Positions 1-7,859 of a DNA stretch of 23,843 nucleotides are shown here, in pieces (the first letter of the stretch is position 1; every line of letters starts with the position of its first letter). The stretch covers positions 1 through 23,843 of the forward strand of contig DAOVUF010000036.1 of the NCBI GenBank assembly GCA_030632725.1. The letters are read 5' to 3'. The stretch comes from QNES01 sp023143415. GTDB lineage: Bacteria; Pseudomonadota; Gammaproteobacteria; Beggiatoales; Beggiatoaceae. A program made the translations under genes and the position numbers. Below the pieces are notes generated by a model. That model had not been told where the DNA came from. It searched no databases and saw only the letters and a program-made list of their open reading frames with translations.

Positions 1-84
1 ATTCCAAACCAAGGGGTGACTATTTATGAGGTATTGCTCAAACTCTTTGCAGCAGTCAGATTTATCAATATAGCGCATGTTCAT
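1..84 (-). CDS. Start of a gene running off the window edge; possible HNH nuclease partner of the ATPase (partial)
   Basis: Twenty-eight codons are open from the ATG at 84-82 to the window edge, beginning MNMRYIDKSDCCKEF. The start overlaps the stop of the upstream ATPase as ATGA, the usual sign of translational coupling. No other start is needed. A short MRxIxK opening after an AAA ATPase is compatible with the HNH family that partners such ATPases in Septu (PtuA/PtuB) and some retron systems, but no HNH motif lies within the window. The existence of the gene is fairly sure; its function is a guess from context. Confidence 0.55.
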   Translation of the reverse strand, partial: MNMRYIDKSDCCKEFEQYLINSHPLVWN

Positions 85-1460
85 TTCCCGGCTTGTATGA
101 TGGAGAGTTTATGTATAATACGCATAATGATAGGATCGGAACGACCTAAATCACTTATCAACGATTCTATAAGCGTTTTATTTTTAGGCTCATCTATTTT
201 GTCCGGTTGCGTTCTGAAAAGTTCAATAACTTCATTAATTCGCTTGCGAGTATCCCAATCCCTGAGTGGCGTATTCATCACTTCATCCAAAATGTCATTT
301 GGCTCATTTCCCTTCGTATGAAACCCTTTATTTCTGGCATTAAAACATTCAACCGTTTTTTTCGCTTCATTCTTATGTAAGATAAATAAATTATCTGGCT
401 GAATTGAGGCAATAATGTGTGGTGAATGAGTCGCTAGAATCACTTGATTATTTCCGGGTATATTGTTGTATAACTTTAAAACTTCTTGTTGCCAAGTCGG
501 ATGTAAAGAAGTTTCCGGTTCATCAATCATGATAAGGCTGTTTTGCGGGCGTAATTTATCAAATAAAATGGCTTTGTAATAGAGTTCTTTCTCTCCGCTT
601 GATAACCCATTAGATAATACCATTGAACCATCAAAAGATTTGAAAATGGGTTGTTCTAAGTTTATATCGACCAGTACGGTTTTTAAGCTGATCCCTTCCA
701 AGAATTGATTAATATCGCTAATAGCCTGCTCAATCACTTTTTTTGGGATTAAATCTCGATTAGCCATGACTTTTTCTTGAACTAATCTAACAATATGTGT
801 TTCTACCGTTTTCTGGTAGGAAAAAATGTCAATAGGAAAAACAATGCCATCCGCGTCCATATCAGAACGAGATGACTTGTCATTAAAAATGTCGGTAATG
901 GCATGATTGGAGGTCTGTTTCTTGCTATGAACGGTAGAAAAAGACAACACCTTAAATAGACTCCTCAGTTCTTCTTCTGCTAGTATTCCAAAAAATGCAA
1001 AATCATTCTGACGAATAAAAAAGCCTTTTTCTGTTTTTTCTAATTGATATAAAAGCGTAATGTACTGATCTTCCGTTTTAAGACGCATTTCTAGTTGTTC
1101 AACAGCCAGCATGATTTCATTTTGATTTCCCACAGATTTATTGATTTTAGCAGTCAATTTATGAGCTAATGAGATAAGACGTGATTTTTCATCATTAGAA
1201 AGGTCTAATTCCAATTCAACCTCATCGCAAATAAGGGCATCTGTTTCTTCCTCATACTTGTGTAACAGGCTTCCCACTTTGAATAGATTGAGGCTTTCAG
1301 AAAACAGTCTTTGTAATAACTGGAGTAAAGATGTTTTTCCTGAGCCATTTATTCCGGCTATGACAATAGTATCTAAAGTTTTTCCATTGTTATCCGTAAA
1401 ATCTATCGTTACGTCCTTAAACATTTTGTAATTTTTAATCTGAATTTTCCTGATTTTCAT
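81..1460 (-). CDS. AAA family ATPase (RecF/OLD/SMC-like ABC-type ATPase), possible PtuA-like defence ATPase
   Basis: This 459-residue protein has a complete ABC/SMC-type nucleotide site. Walker A is GINGSGKTS (36-44), the signature is LSSGEK (286-291), Walker B is LIMIDEP with Glu314, and the switch histidine is His345 in ATHS. The long insert between Walker A and the signature is helical and charged, as in AAA_15/AAA_21 proteins. There is no signal peptide or membrane segment, so it is probably a cytosolic ATP-driven sensor or nuclease regulator. A GAGG ribosome site precedes the ATG. It overlaps the next gene by four bases, so the two probably act together. ATPases of this size paired with a small HNH nuclease occur in Septu-type anti-phage systems. 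The ATPase call is firm; the defence role is inferred. Confidence 0.85.
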   Translation of the reverse strand: MKIRKIQIKNYKMFKDVTIDFTDNNGKTLDTIVIAGINGSGKTSLLQLLQRLFSESLNLFKVGSLLHKYEEETDALICDEVELELDLSNDEKSRLISLAHKLTAKINKSVGNQNEIMLAVEQLEMRLKTEDQYITLLYQLEKTEKGFFIRQNDFAFFGILAEEELRSLFKVLSFSTVHSKKQTSNHAITDIFNDKSSRSDMDADGIVFPIDIFSYQKTVETHIVRLVQEKVMANRDLIPKKVIEQAISDINQFLEGISLKTVLVDINLEQPIFKSFDGSMVLSNGLSSGEKELYYKAILFDKLRPQNSLIMIDEPETSLHPTWQQEVLKLYNNIPGNNQVILATHSPHIIASIQPDNLFILHKNEAKKTVECFNARNKGFHTKGNEPNDILDEVMNTPLRDWDTRKRINEVIELFRTQPDKIDEPKNKTLIESLISDLGRSDPIIMRIIHKLSIIQAGK

Positions 1461-1520
1461 ATTGAATAATTACCTCGTATTTTAATAAATAGTAATGACT
1501 CACCACTCTATTTAGTTTAA

Positions 1521-1600
1521 GTAGGCCGTTGCACAGTCCTTTTCGTGCAACGGCTTCTTCATTAAAAAAGTGCCGTTGCACCCACGGTGCAACGGCCTAC
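1521..1600. repeat. Compound palindromic repeat (GCCGTTGCAC family)
   Basis: The outer arms are GTAGGCCGTTGCAC (1521-1534) and its exact complement (1587-1600). Inside are two hairpins, each with GCCGTTGCAC against GTGCAACGGC: 1525-1534 with 1545-1554, and 1572-1582 with 1586-1596. It sits between the toxin gene and the ATPase, both on the minus strand, so it may end or weaken read-through. It looks like a small dispersed repeat, not a gene. Confidence 0.8.
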
Positions 1601-1621
1601 ATGACTGGCTTTTCATAAAAA

Positions 1622-1996
1622 TCAAGTTTCAATTTCATGAAGAACTTGATTCAGCTTTGGAGCGTTCGACTCAATGACATTATCTTCGGCACCATCATGT
1701 TTGTGATGAGGGTATGTCGAAAGCCCAAGTTTTTTATGATGACCTGTATTATCGTAACGAAAAATCAGATTCTTTGAAGAATCCGTATATTGATATGCGT
1801 ACATTAATCGCTCGGCTGTTATTTCAACATCAATATATTCCCGAAAGTGCAAAATAGTAGCGTCGGAAAAGTACAATTCACCCCGGATAAAGCCCTCATA
1901 CGTACCCCGTTTTTCATAAGTGACACTTTTCAAACGAACAAGCAGAGAACAATCAACAATCTTCTGAATTTCTGTGAAATAATCTTCAATTATCAA
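1622..1996 (-). CDS. Toxin of a type II toxin-antitoxin pair, TumE/DUF6516-like
   Basis: This 124-residue cytosolic protein carries a C-terminal run FRYDN, then PHHKHDG, then a short helix ending VLHEIE. That pattern is typical of the DUF6516 (TumE-type toxin) family; the exact target is not known to me. The start is a TTG at 1996-1994, with GAAGAG eight bases upstream; no in-frame ATG fits. It overlaps the end of the antitoxin gene by 11 bases, so translation is probably coupled and the antitoxin is made first. Length is normal for the family and I see no disruption. The family assignment is from memory of its conserved histidine-rich motif. Confidence 0.75.
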   Translation of the reverse strand: MIIEDYFTEIQKIVDCSLLVRLKSVTYEKRGTYEGFIRGELYFSDATILHFREYIDVEITAERLMYAYQYTDSSKNLIFRYDNTGHHKKLGLSTYPHHKHDGAEDNVIESNAPKLNQVLHEIET

Positions 1997-2411
1997 ATTT
2001 TATACTCTTCATCGTTTCCAGTTTATCGGTTAGTCTTTCCAACATTCTAAATTCACCAATCCATTCGATAAAGTCAATTGTTTCTTCCAATTTGTCTTCT
2101 TCGTATTCGGAAATAAATTTTTCGGTGTTCTTATGGTATTTTTCTTCAAATCCTTTCAAATTCTGCTCCGTTTTTTGCACACCTGCCATAATAAGCCGCA
2201 TTTCATTTTTTAACGCTGCTTCTATTATCGGCTTTATTTCCCGTCGCCTATCGGAAACCAATATTAATTCACTCATTACCGATTCTCCAACGGGTACAAT
2301 GTGAGCAATGGGCTGATCTTTCCGATAAATCCGAACCCTCTCCCCATGTTCTACCGCGTCAAACAAGAATCTCGTATTGTTCCGTAATTCAGTCAAGGTC
2401 GTGTCAAGCAT
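1986..2411 (-). CDS. Phd/YefM-fold antitoxin with long C-terminal extension
   Basis: The first 45 residues (MLDTTLTELRNNTRFLFDAV, then GERVRIYRKDQPIAHIVPV) match the Phd/YefM prevent-host-death DNA-binding fold: a helix followed by an R/K-D-x-P-I-A-x-I-V strand. That domain normally binds the operon operator. Residues from about 55 to 141 are a highly charged helical extension, longer than in ordinary Phd proteins of 75-90 residues, and probably the part that binds the toxin. It is the first gene of a two-gene operon and overlaps the toxin gene. The start is the ATG at 2411-2409. Autoregulation is expected for the family, but I did not find a clear operator palindrome. Confidence 0.8.
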   Translation of the reverse strand: MLDTTLTELRNNTRFLFDAVEHGERVRIYRKDQPIAHIVPVGESVMSELILVSDRRREIKPIIEAALKNEMRLIMAGVQKTEQNLKGFEEKYHKNTEKFISEYEEDKLEETIDFIEWIGEFRMLERLTDKLETMKSIKFDN

Positions 2412-2507
2412 TAGATAATACTCTGCAAATTAATAAAACAAACCTATTAAGTTGTAAATTAAAAGGGAACCGTTTCTGATTCCCCAATTCGGTTTTGGAA
2501 CAACCCA

Positions 2508-3941
2508 TTACCTTTGCAATTCCGAAAATCCCATCAAATATTCATCCACCGCCCTCGCAGCCTGCCGCCCTTCATGAATTGCCCAAACAACCAGAGATTG
2601 CCCTCGACGCATATCCCCAGCCGCAAATACTTTATCAAGAGAAGTTTTATAGTTATTGGCTTGAACATTGCCCCGCTCATCCATAGCAACATCCAATTCT
2701 TCAAGCATGCCCTCATGGATAGGATGTACAAAACCCATTGCTAATAGAACTAAATCCGCCTTGAGTTCAAATTCGCTATCAGGGATTTCTGACATCTGCC
2801 AATGGCCTTTATCATCTTTTTGCCAATCGACGCGCACCATTTGGAGTTTTGAGATATGATTATTGCCTTTAAAAGATTTCGTCAAAACACTCCATTCGCG
2901 TTGGCAACCTTCTTTGTGAGATGAAGATGTTCGTAATTTATTAGGCCAATTGGGCCAAGTCGAGTGTTTATTTTCATTTTCAGGGGGCTTAGGTAAAATT
3001 TCCAATTGAACCACAGAAGCGGCACCTTGACGAATAGAAGTTCCAATACAATCTGAACCGGTATCGCCACCACCAATCACCACAACATGTTTATTTTCTG
3101 CTGTGAGACTCACCTCTTCTGGTATATCATCACCAAGTACACGTCGTGTTTGTTGGGGCAAAAATGTCATTGCAAAATGAATGCCCTTCAATTCACGTCC
3201 CGGTATTGGTAAATCACGGGATTTTTCAGATCCACCGGCTAATACGACGGCATCATATTTATTAAGTAATTCTTTGGCAGGCTTATGATTTCCAATATGG
3301 ATATTAGTGCGAAATACAACGCCTTCTGCTTGTAATTGTGCCATGCGGCGGTCAATGATACTTTTATCCATTTTAAAATTGGGAATGCCGTAACGTAGCA
3401 ATCCTCCAATGCGATTATTTTTTTCATAGACGACCACTTCATGTCCAGCCCGGGCTAATTGTTGAGCGCAAGCTAATCCTGCGGGTCCAGAACCGACAAT
3501 CGCCACCATTTTTCCTGTGCGATGGGCAGGAATTTGTGGTTCAATCCAACCGGCTTCCCACGCTTTTTCGATAATGGCGCATTCTATGGTTTTAATGGTG
3601 ACAGGCTCATCGTTTAAGTTAAGCGTACAAGAGGCTTCGCAAGGTGCAGGACAAATTTTGCCCGTAAATTCAGGAAAATTATTAGTCGTTTGTAAAACAT
3701 CATAGGCTTCGCGCCACCTATCCTGATAAACCAAATCATTCCACTCTGGAATAATATTATGGATTGGGCAACCATTGTGACAGTAGGGTGTGCCACAATC
3801 CATGCAACGCGCCCCTTGTTGACTCACTTCTGAAGCCTTCAAGGGGATGATAAATTCTTGATAATTCTGGATGCGATCCGCTACTGGGAGATATGTCTGT
3901 TCTTGACGTGATATTTCCATGAATCCTGTTGTTTTACCCAT
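2508..3941 (-). CDS. gltD: Glutamate synthase [NADPH] small (beta) subunit
   Basis: This 477-residue flavoprotein passes electrons from NADPH, through FAD and iron-sulfur clusters, to the large subunit that makes glutamate from 2-oxoglutarate and glutamine. The N-terminal cluster cysteines are visible at 46, 49, 54 and 58 (CMDCGTPYC) and at 97, 101 and 105 (CPAPCEASC). The FAD site is GSGPAG (150-155), the NADPH site is GGGDTGSD (290-297), and a terminal FAD motif contains AAGDMRRG. Length is normal. The start ATG at 3941 has AAAGAGAA upstream. The large-subunit gene gltB is not next to it: the neighbours are a toxin-antitoxin pair and a restriction system. It could instead serve another partner enzyme, as GltD paralogues do. 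Confidence 0.93.
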   Translation of the reverse strand: MGKTTGFMEISRQEQTYLPVADRIQNYQEFIIPLKASEVSQQGARCMDCGTPYCHNGCPIHNIIPEWNDLVYQDRWREAYDVLQTTNNFPEFTGKICPAPCEASCTLNLNDEPVTIKTIECAIIEKAWEAGWIEPQIPAHRTGKMVAIVGSGPAGLACAQQLARAGHEVVVYEKNNRIGGLLRYGIPNFKMDKSIIDRRMAQLQAEGVVFRTNIHIGNHKPAKELLNKYDAVVLAGGSEKSRDLPIPGRELKGIHFAMTFLPQQTRRVLGDDIPEEVSLTAENKHVVVIGGGDTGSDCIGTSIRQGAASVVQLEILPKPPENENKHSTWPNWPNKLRTSSSHKEGCQREWSVLTKSFKGNNHISKLQMVRVDWQKDDKGHWQMSEIPDSEFELKADLVLLAMGFVHPIHEGMLEELDVAMDERGNVQANNYKTSLDKVFAAGDMRRGQSLVVWAIHEGRQAARAVDEYLMGFSELQR

Positions 3942-3976
3942 AATTGGTTCTCTTTAATTTTTTTTAAAATGCCCAA

Positions 3977-4029
3977 CCAAAGCTGAAGCGTTGGACTCCA
4001 ATGCCCAAAGCTGAAGCGTTGGACTCCAA
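3977..4029. repeat. Direct repeat pair, CCAAAGCTGAAGCGTTGG family
   Basis: Two identical 25-base units (3977-4001 and 4005-4029), beginning CCAAAGCTGAAGCGTTGG and ending ACTCCAA, lie just upstream of gltD. Related units occur at 9175-9225, in reverse orientation at 10710-10761, and at the right edge of the window from 23681. The family is intergenic here and is usually found in pairs. Confidence 0.85.
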
Positions 4030-4075
4030 AAATAACTTAAAAAATAACGTAACTACTCAGCCTTGAGATAAATCT

Positions 4076-4118
4076 ATTCGAGGTTTAAGTTTTTTGAAGA
4101 AAAACTTAAACCTCGAAT
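4076..4118. repeat. 43-base perfect foldback element (TCGAGG family)
   Basis: The left arm ATTCGAGGTTTAAGTTTTT is followed by a 5-base loop TGAAG and the exact complement of the arm. Together with 4151-4266 and 3977-4029 it fills most of the 327-base gap between gltD and the restriction gene. No gene is visible in that gap. Confidence 0.92.
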
Positions 4119-4150
4119 GCTAACAGCTAAAGCAGGTTCAGCTAAATTAT

Positions 4151-4266
4151 TTTCGAGGTTTAAGTTTTTCCTCGTTCCCACCGCACCAGCGTTGGAAATT
4201 TCTTTATAAGGTGTGACGCAGGAACGTCACGATATGCATTCCCAACGAAGACGTTGTGAACGAGAA
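4151..4266. repeat. Half foldback joined to a CTCGTTC...GAACGAG palindromic repeat
   Basis: Positions 4151-4169 repeat the left half of the foldback element (TTTCGAGGTTTAAGTTTTT), but its right half is missing. It runs directly into another repeat bounded by CTCGTTC (4171-4177) and GAACGAG (4258-4264). That repeat holds an inner hairpin, GTGACG (4213-4218) with CGTCAC (4225-4230). This suggests one repeat landed in, or recombined with, the other. Confidence 0.7.
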
Positions 4267-4268
4267 AT

Positions 4269-4877
4269 TTATATATTTATGAACTCTTTTAGAAATTTGG
4301 GGCGTGCATAAAAAGCTCTTGATGTTGAACCATGCCCTGCACCTTTTGTTCTTGGTTGAATATATACTCCCATTTTTCCAGTCAGTGAATTAAAGCCCTT
4401 CGCTGGTTCAAGCAAAACATTTCTTACTAAATCATAATCAGCTTTTACGGCATTATACAAATCACCTTCTAAATTTAACTCAACAATTGAGTGAATATAA
4501 CTGGGTTCATCAACTGTTTCGCCAACTTTTCTTGCAACAATCACTGCTTTTTTCAAAAAAGCTAATAAGTGGCTATCTTCAAATTCTTTTTGGCAAACAT
4601 TAACAGGATCAATCATAGTAACCGCCATTGTTTCTTTAAAAGAAAGTGTGCCATTTTTAAGTGTTTTTAACGGTATGGATTTAAGTTCCCACGATCCAAA
4701 ATTTGGTGATTGAGCTGAATTAATCGGTAACTCCAAGAATCGTTCAAAAACATGCCCTGCCCACCCTTTATTCACTTTTCCATTTCGATAAATTGTTACA
4801 CCATATTCATTCGCTAACTCGTGAAGTTCTTTGCCAACGAGTTGTTGTAACTTTTGTACTGCTTCTTTTCTTTCCAT
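4269..4877 (-). CDS. Type II restriction endonuclease-like protein, MutH/Sau3AI or MvaI/BcnI type
   Basis: This protein of about 202 residues has the pattern GWAGHVFERFL, then SPNFGSWELKSIP, then an ETMAVTMI strand. That is the PD-(D/E)xK core arrangement of the MutH/Sau3AI and MvaI/BcnI nucleases. Candidate catalytic residues are Glu45, Glu64 and Lys66; the position where I expect Asp (PDF...ELK) is Asn59. I chose the ATG at 4877-4875, which has AAGAGA seven bases upstream, over the TTG two codons earlier. It lies 65 bases downstream of a methyltransferase on the same strand, giving a normal restriction-modification pair with the methylase first. The recognition site is not readable from the sequence; GATC is possible by family analogy only. 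Confidence 0.72.
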   Translation of the reverse strand: MERKEAVQKLQQLVGKELHELANEYGVTIYRNGKVNKGWAGHVFERFLELPINSAQSPNFGSWELKSIPLKTLKNGTLSFKETMAVTMIDPVNVCQKEFEDSHLLAFLKKAVIVARKVGETVDEPSYIHSIVELNLEGDLYNAVKADYDLVRNVLLEPAKGFNSLTGKMGVYIQPRTKGAGHGSTSRAFYARPKFLKEFINI

Positions 4878-4942
4878 GCTCAATTCTCTTATGGCAATAT
4901 CTCGTAATGACCTTTTTTTTCACTAACTTGTGAGGTATTTTT

Positions 4943-5743
4943 TTAATTGGATTGATTTTTATTTAACATATCCGAAAGTCTTGGTATAGCTAGGTTATCC
5001 AAATATTCTTGTTCTAAATCAATGCCAATAAACTGACGATTATGTCTTAAAGCAGAAACTCCAGTAGTCGCACTCCCACAAAATGGATCAAGGACTATAT
5101 CCCCAGTATTGGATGAAGCCACAATTATTCTATCTAATAATGCTTCGGGTTTTTGTGTTGGGTGTTTTCCATGTTTCTTTTCCCCATTTTTTGGTGTTCC
5201 TATTGCCCAAATGCTTCGCATTTGTTTCTCTGGCTTTTTTATGACATCACTAGGAAAATCACCATATTTCATCGCCTCGTAATTAAAAATATGCTTTGCT
5301 TTTTTATCTTTTCTTACCCAAAGCAATGTTTCATGGCTTGCCGTAAACATACGACAAGATAAATTAGGTGCTGCATTAGGCTTATACCAACAAATATCAT
5401 TAATTATATGCCAGCCTTGTTTTTGTATAACATAACCACAAGTATAAATTGAATGATATGTTCCAGAAATCCATAATGAGCCATTTGGTTTTAATACACG
5501 TTTACAGGCTTTTATCCAAGCCTCGTGAAATTGTAAATCTGCATCAATTCCTTGGCTTTTATCCCACTTTCCTTTATTTACACTAACTCGTTTTCCAGCA
5601 TGACAAGTAAAACCTTCATTTGATAAATTATAAGGGGGATCTGCAAAGATTAGATCAATGCTCTCATCAGGTAATTGATTTAGAGTATCAACTACGTTTC
5701 CGAGATATAACCTTACTTTATTTTCTTTAAAATATGCGTCCAA
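4943..5743 (-). CDS. Site-specific DNA methyltransferase, beta class, probably adenine-N6
   Basis: This 266-residue protein has the catalytic motif DPPYN at 35-39, a VSVNKGKWDKS segment soon after, HPTQKP at 194-199, and the S-adenosylmethionine motif DPFCGSATTG at 219-228. Catalytic motif first and SAM motif late is the beta-class order, and D-P-P-Y favours N6-adenine methylation. The VNKG-W-DKS segment is reminiscent of DpnA-like enzymes, but I cannot assign a target site. The only reasonable start is a TTG at 5743-5741 with AAAGGA upstream. It precedes the nuclease gene by 65 bases and would protect the host from it. Confidence 0.85.
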   Translation of the reverse strand: MDAYFKENKVRLYLGNVVDTLNQLPDESIDLIFADPPYNLSNEGFTCHAGKRVSVNKGKWDKSQGIDADLQFHEAWIKACKRVLKPNGSLWISGTYHSIYTCGYVIQKQGWHIINDICWYKPNAAPNLSCRMFTASHETLLWVRKDKKAKHIFNYEAMKYGDFPSDVIKKPEKQMRSIWAIGTPKNGEKKHGKHPTQKPEALLDRIIVASSNTGDIVLDPFCGSATTGVSALRHNRQFIGIDLEQEYLDNLAIPRLSDMLNKNQSN

Positions 5744-5788
5744 AATATTGATTTTCCTTTAATAGAGTTGTCCCTAAATCTATAATTA

Positions 5789-5804
5789 GTCTGTTTTAAC
5801 AGAC
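5789..5804. promoter_or_regulatory. Short perfect inverted repeat upstream of the methyltransferase
   Basis: GTCTGTT and AACAGAC are separated by two bases, 46 bases upstream of the methyltransferase start. No T-run follows on the minus strand, so it is more like an operator than a terminator. Autorepression by the methyltransferase or by an unseen controller would fit, but nothing proves it. Confidence 0.35.
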
Positions 5805-5845
5805 TTTAGCTTTCAGATTTCAAGGCGGAGTAGTTACAAAATAAC

Positions 5846-7471
5846 TTATAATATTATCTTGACACAGACATTATATAGGAACTGTGCATCAATAATTCCC
5901 ACGATTTTAGAGCGATAAGGTTGTGCATAATCGGCATATTGACTTAAATCTTTATAAGTCGAAGAAAAATAGACGATCAGTTTGCCATCAGGATGTTTAG
6001 CTAACCAGGGACAAATTGAGTATTCATCAACCACTTGCAAAGGTTTTTGAAGTCGCCCTAAAAATTGATATTGTCCATGATAATTGCCAAAATGCGCTAA
6101 AGTTTGATCACGACGCTGTAAAGTGCTGATGCGTTGGCTGATTCCGTGTAAGTCATAAGCGTCACTGGCTGCTCGAATAATTGTTAGGGGAAAAATCAGG
6201 CTAAATAAAATGGCAATGGTACTGATGAAAAATAGCCTTTGTTTTATCAGGGATATTTTCCAGAAGAGTAATACGCCGCCTAAGATTAGCAATATGAACC
6301 CTGGTATGGCTGAAATTTTTGTCACCCAAAACGGTACGCGCATTTTAGGGTATAAGTCAGGCGCGATAATCAGTAGCACGCCCATGATCATAATAGTGAT
6401 TCCGGGAAAAAGTGTGTCCCAATATCTGTTTTCAACGGGGTGCTTCACTAAAATATAAGCCGTTAATAGTGCGAAAGCGGGCAATATCGGCAGTAGATAA
6501 TGTAATTGTTTTCCGCTAATGAGGGAAAATGCAGTGAAAACGAATATAAACCAGAACAGAGAAAAACGTAAACCACTGTCATTGAGGTATTTGGGTATTT
6601 GTGAAAAGCCACGCCATAAAGGTAGCCATAGCAGCCAAGGAAATAGAACGATAGGTAATAGGGGTAAGTACCACCATAGCGGGTGTTGATGTGCAAAAGA
6701 ATTAATGAGGCGGTTAGCGGTTTGTCCCCAAAATATGGCTTGTCTAAATTCTTCACCGCCCACAAAGCCTGCTGGGATTGCCCAAGCTAAGGCGATCAAT
6801 ATGCCCAAGATGACATTACCCAAGATTCCTAAATACCAAAGTTGCCATGATGATGGATGGGAACGTTGCCACCAGGGCGCAAATAGTGCGACAGGCAGTA
6901 GATGTAATAAAATGACAGGCCCTTTGGTGAGAATCCCTAAACCAATTGCGATACCTAATAATCCTACTTTCATCTCTCTTTTTTGCGAAGCTGAGATTAT
7001 GGCAACCATGCCTAGTAGGGTAAAAAATGCCAGCATCATATCAAACATTGTGGCACTGGTAAATAGGCTCCATAGTAAACAACTTAATAAGATGAGGGGT
7101 GCATATTGGGAAATCTGAGGCTGTTTAGGCCATAATTGGCGAGCGATAAGGGCTGTCAGCCATAAACTGCCTAAAGAAAATAAGCCTGAGATCAGTCTGG
7201 GCGACCATTCATTCACACCAAAGATCGCCCAACCTAAGTGCATGAACCAAAATAATAGGGGCGGTTTATGGTGATAGGCTTCGCCATTCAGGGAAGGTAC
7301 AAGCCAATTACCTTGTATCCACATTTCCCAAGCAACAGTGACATAACGGGTTTCGTCGATTTGTAGGAAGGTACGATTAAAAAGTGGGATGATTAGCAAC
7401 AAGAGCCATAAACTGCCCCATTGATACTTTGGGGTGGTGAAAGACTTTTTAAACAAAAAAATTGCTCCCAT
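5846..7471 (-). CDS. Family 39 glycosyltransferase, ArnT/PMT-like inner membrane sugar transferase
   Basis: This protein of about 541 residues has roughly twelve hydrophobic segments. It carries the first-loop motif IDETRY (Asp39-Glu40) and HHKPPLLFW (from 67), which mark GT39 (ArnT/PMT) enzymes that use polyprenyl-phosphate sugars on the periplasmic face. I chose the ATG at 7471 because AGGA lies eight bases upstream. The ATG 33 bases earlier falls inside a heptanucleotide repeat and has no good ribosome site. It is the last gene of a cassette with a family 2 glycosyltransferase and a LAB_N protein, which probably make and flip the lipid-linked sugar. The acceptor (lipid A, another glycolipid or protein) cannot be told. 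Confidence 0.85.
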   Translation of the reverse strand: MGAIFLFKKSFTTPKYQWGSLWLLLLIIPLFNRTFLQIDETRYVTVAWEMWIQGNWLVPSLNGEAYHHKPPLLFWFMHLGWAIFGVNEWSPRLISGLFSLGSLWLTALIARQLWPKQPQISQYAPLILLSCLLWSLFTSATMFDMMLAFFTLLGMVAIISASQKREMKVGLLGIAIGLGILTKGPVILLHLLPVALFAPWWQRSHPSSWQLWYLGILGNVILGILIALAWAIPAGFVGGEEFRQAIFWGQTANRLINSFAHQHPLWWYLPLLPIVLFPWLLWLPLWRGFSQIPKYLNDSGLRFSLFWFIFVFTAFSLISGKQLHYLLPILPAFALLTAYILVKHPVENRYWDTLFPGITIMIMGVLLIIAPDLYPKMRVPFWVTKISAIPGFILLILGGVLLFWKISLIKQRLFFISTIAILFSLIFPLTIIRAASDAYDLHGISQRISTLQRRDQTLAHFGNYHGQYQFLGRLQKPLQVVDEYSICPWLAKHPDGKLIVYFSSTYKDLSQYADYAQPYRSKIVGIIDAQFLYNVCVKIIL

Positions 7472-7501
7472 TTTTATTTCCTGAAAAATATATTTGAAAA
7501 A

Positions 7502-7571
7502 CATTCACCATTCACCATTCATCATTCACCATTCATCATTCACCATTCACCATTAACAATTCACCATTCCA
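7502..7571. repeat. Tandem heptanucleotide repeat, ten units (CATTCAC)
   Basis: Ten consecutive 7-base units read CATTCAC with variants CATTCAT, CATTAAC, AATTCAC and CATTCCA. They fill the space between the LAB_N gene and the GT39 gene and contain an upstream alternative ATG of the latter. Copy-number change here could alter the spacing between the two genes. A related heptamer array is at 22416-22457. Confidence 0.92.
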
Positions 7572-7573
7572 GT

Positions 7574-7858
7574 TTACGATGTTGATGTGGATTCTGTTTG
7601 TCCCGCCTTTTTAATTAAATGCAAATTTCGCATATAAATAAATAGCCCCGTTATTTGTCCGACAATAAATACTGGATCAAGACGGTAAATAGAGTAAGCT
7701 AATAAAGTGAGCGCACCAGCAATGCTGAAATACCAAAATTCCATCGGGATGACGCTACGTTGTTGACGTTCACTCTGCCACCATTGCACTAAAAAACGCA
7801 TGGAAAATAAAGTTTGACCCGAAAAACCGATTATCAACCAAAGGGTTTCATTTTTCAT
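7574..7858 (-). CDS. LAB_N (lipid-A-disaccharide synthase N-terminal domain) small membrane protein
   Basis: This 94-residue protein has three membrane segments. It contains FSGQTLFSMRFLVQWWQSE, then SVIPMEFWYFS, then GQITGLFIYMRNL, the hallmark pattern of the LAB_N domain found alone or at the N-terminus of some LpxB proteins. Stand-alone copies commonly sit between a family 2 and a family 39 glycosyltransferase, as here. They are thought to help present or flip a polyprenyl-phosphate sugar, although the mechanism is not established to my knowledge. I chose the ATG at 7858, one base after the GT2 stop, with a GAGGA site inside the end of that gene; this implies coupled translation. Confidence 0.88.
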   Translation of the reverse strand: MKNETLWLIIGFSGQTLFSMRFLVQWWQSERQQRSVIPMEFWYFSIAGALTLLAYSIYRLDPVFIVGQITGLFIYMRNLHLIKKAGQTESTSTS

Positions 7859-7859
7859 G

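Noticed and set aside
6705..7118. 137-residue plus-strand reading frame
   Set aside because: It is a shadow of the GT39 gene on the other strand; it has no ribosome site and an implausible composition.
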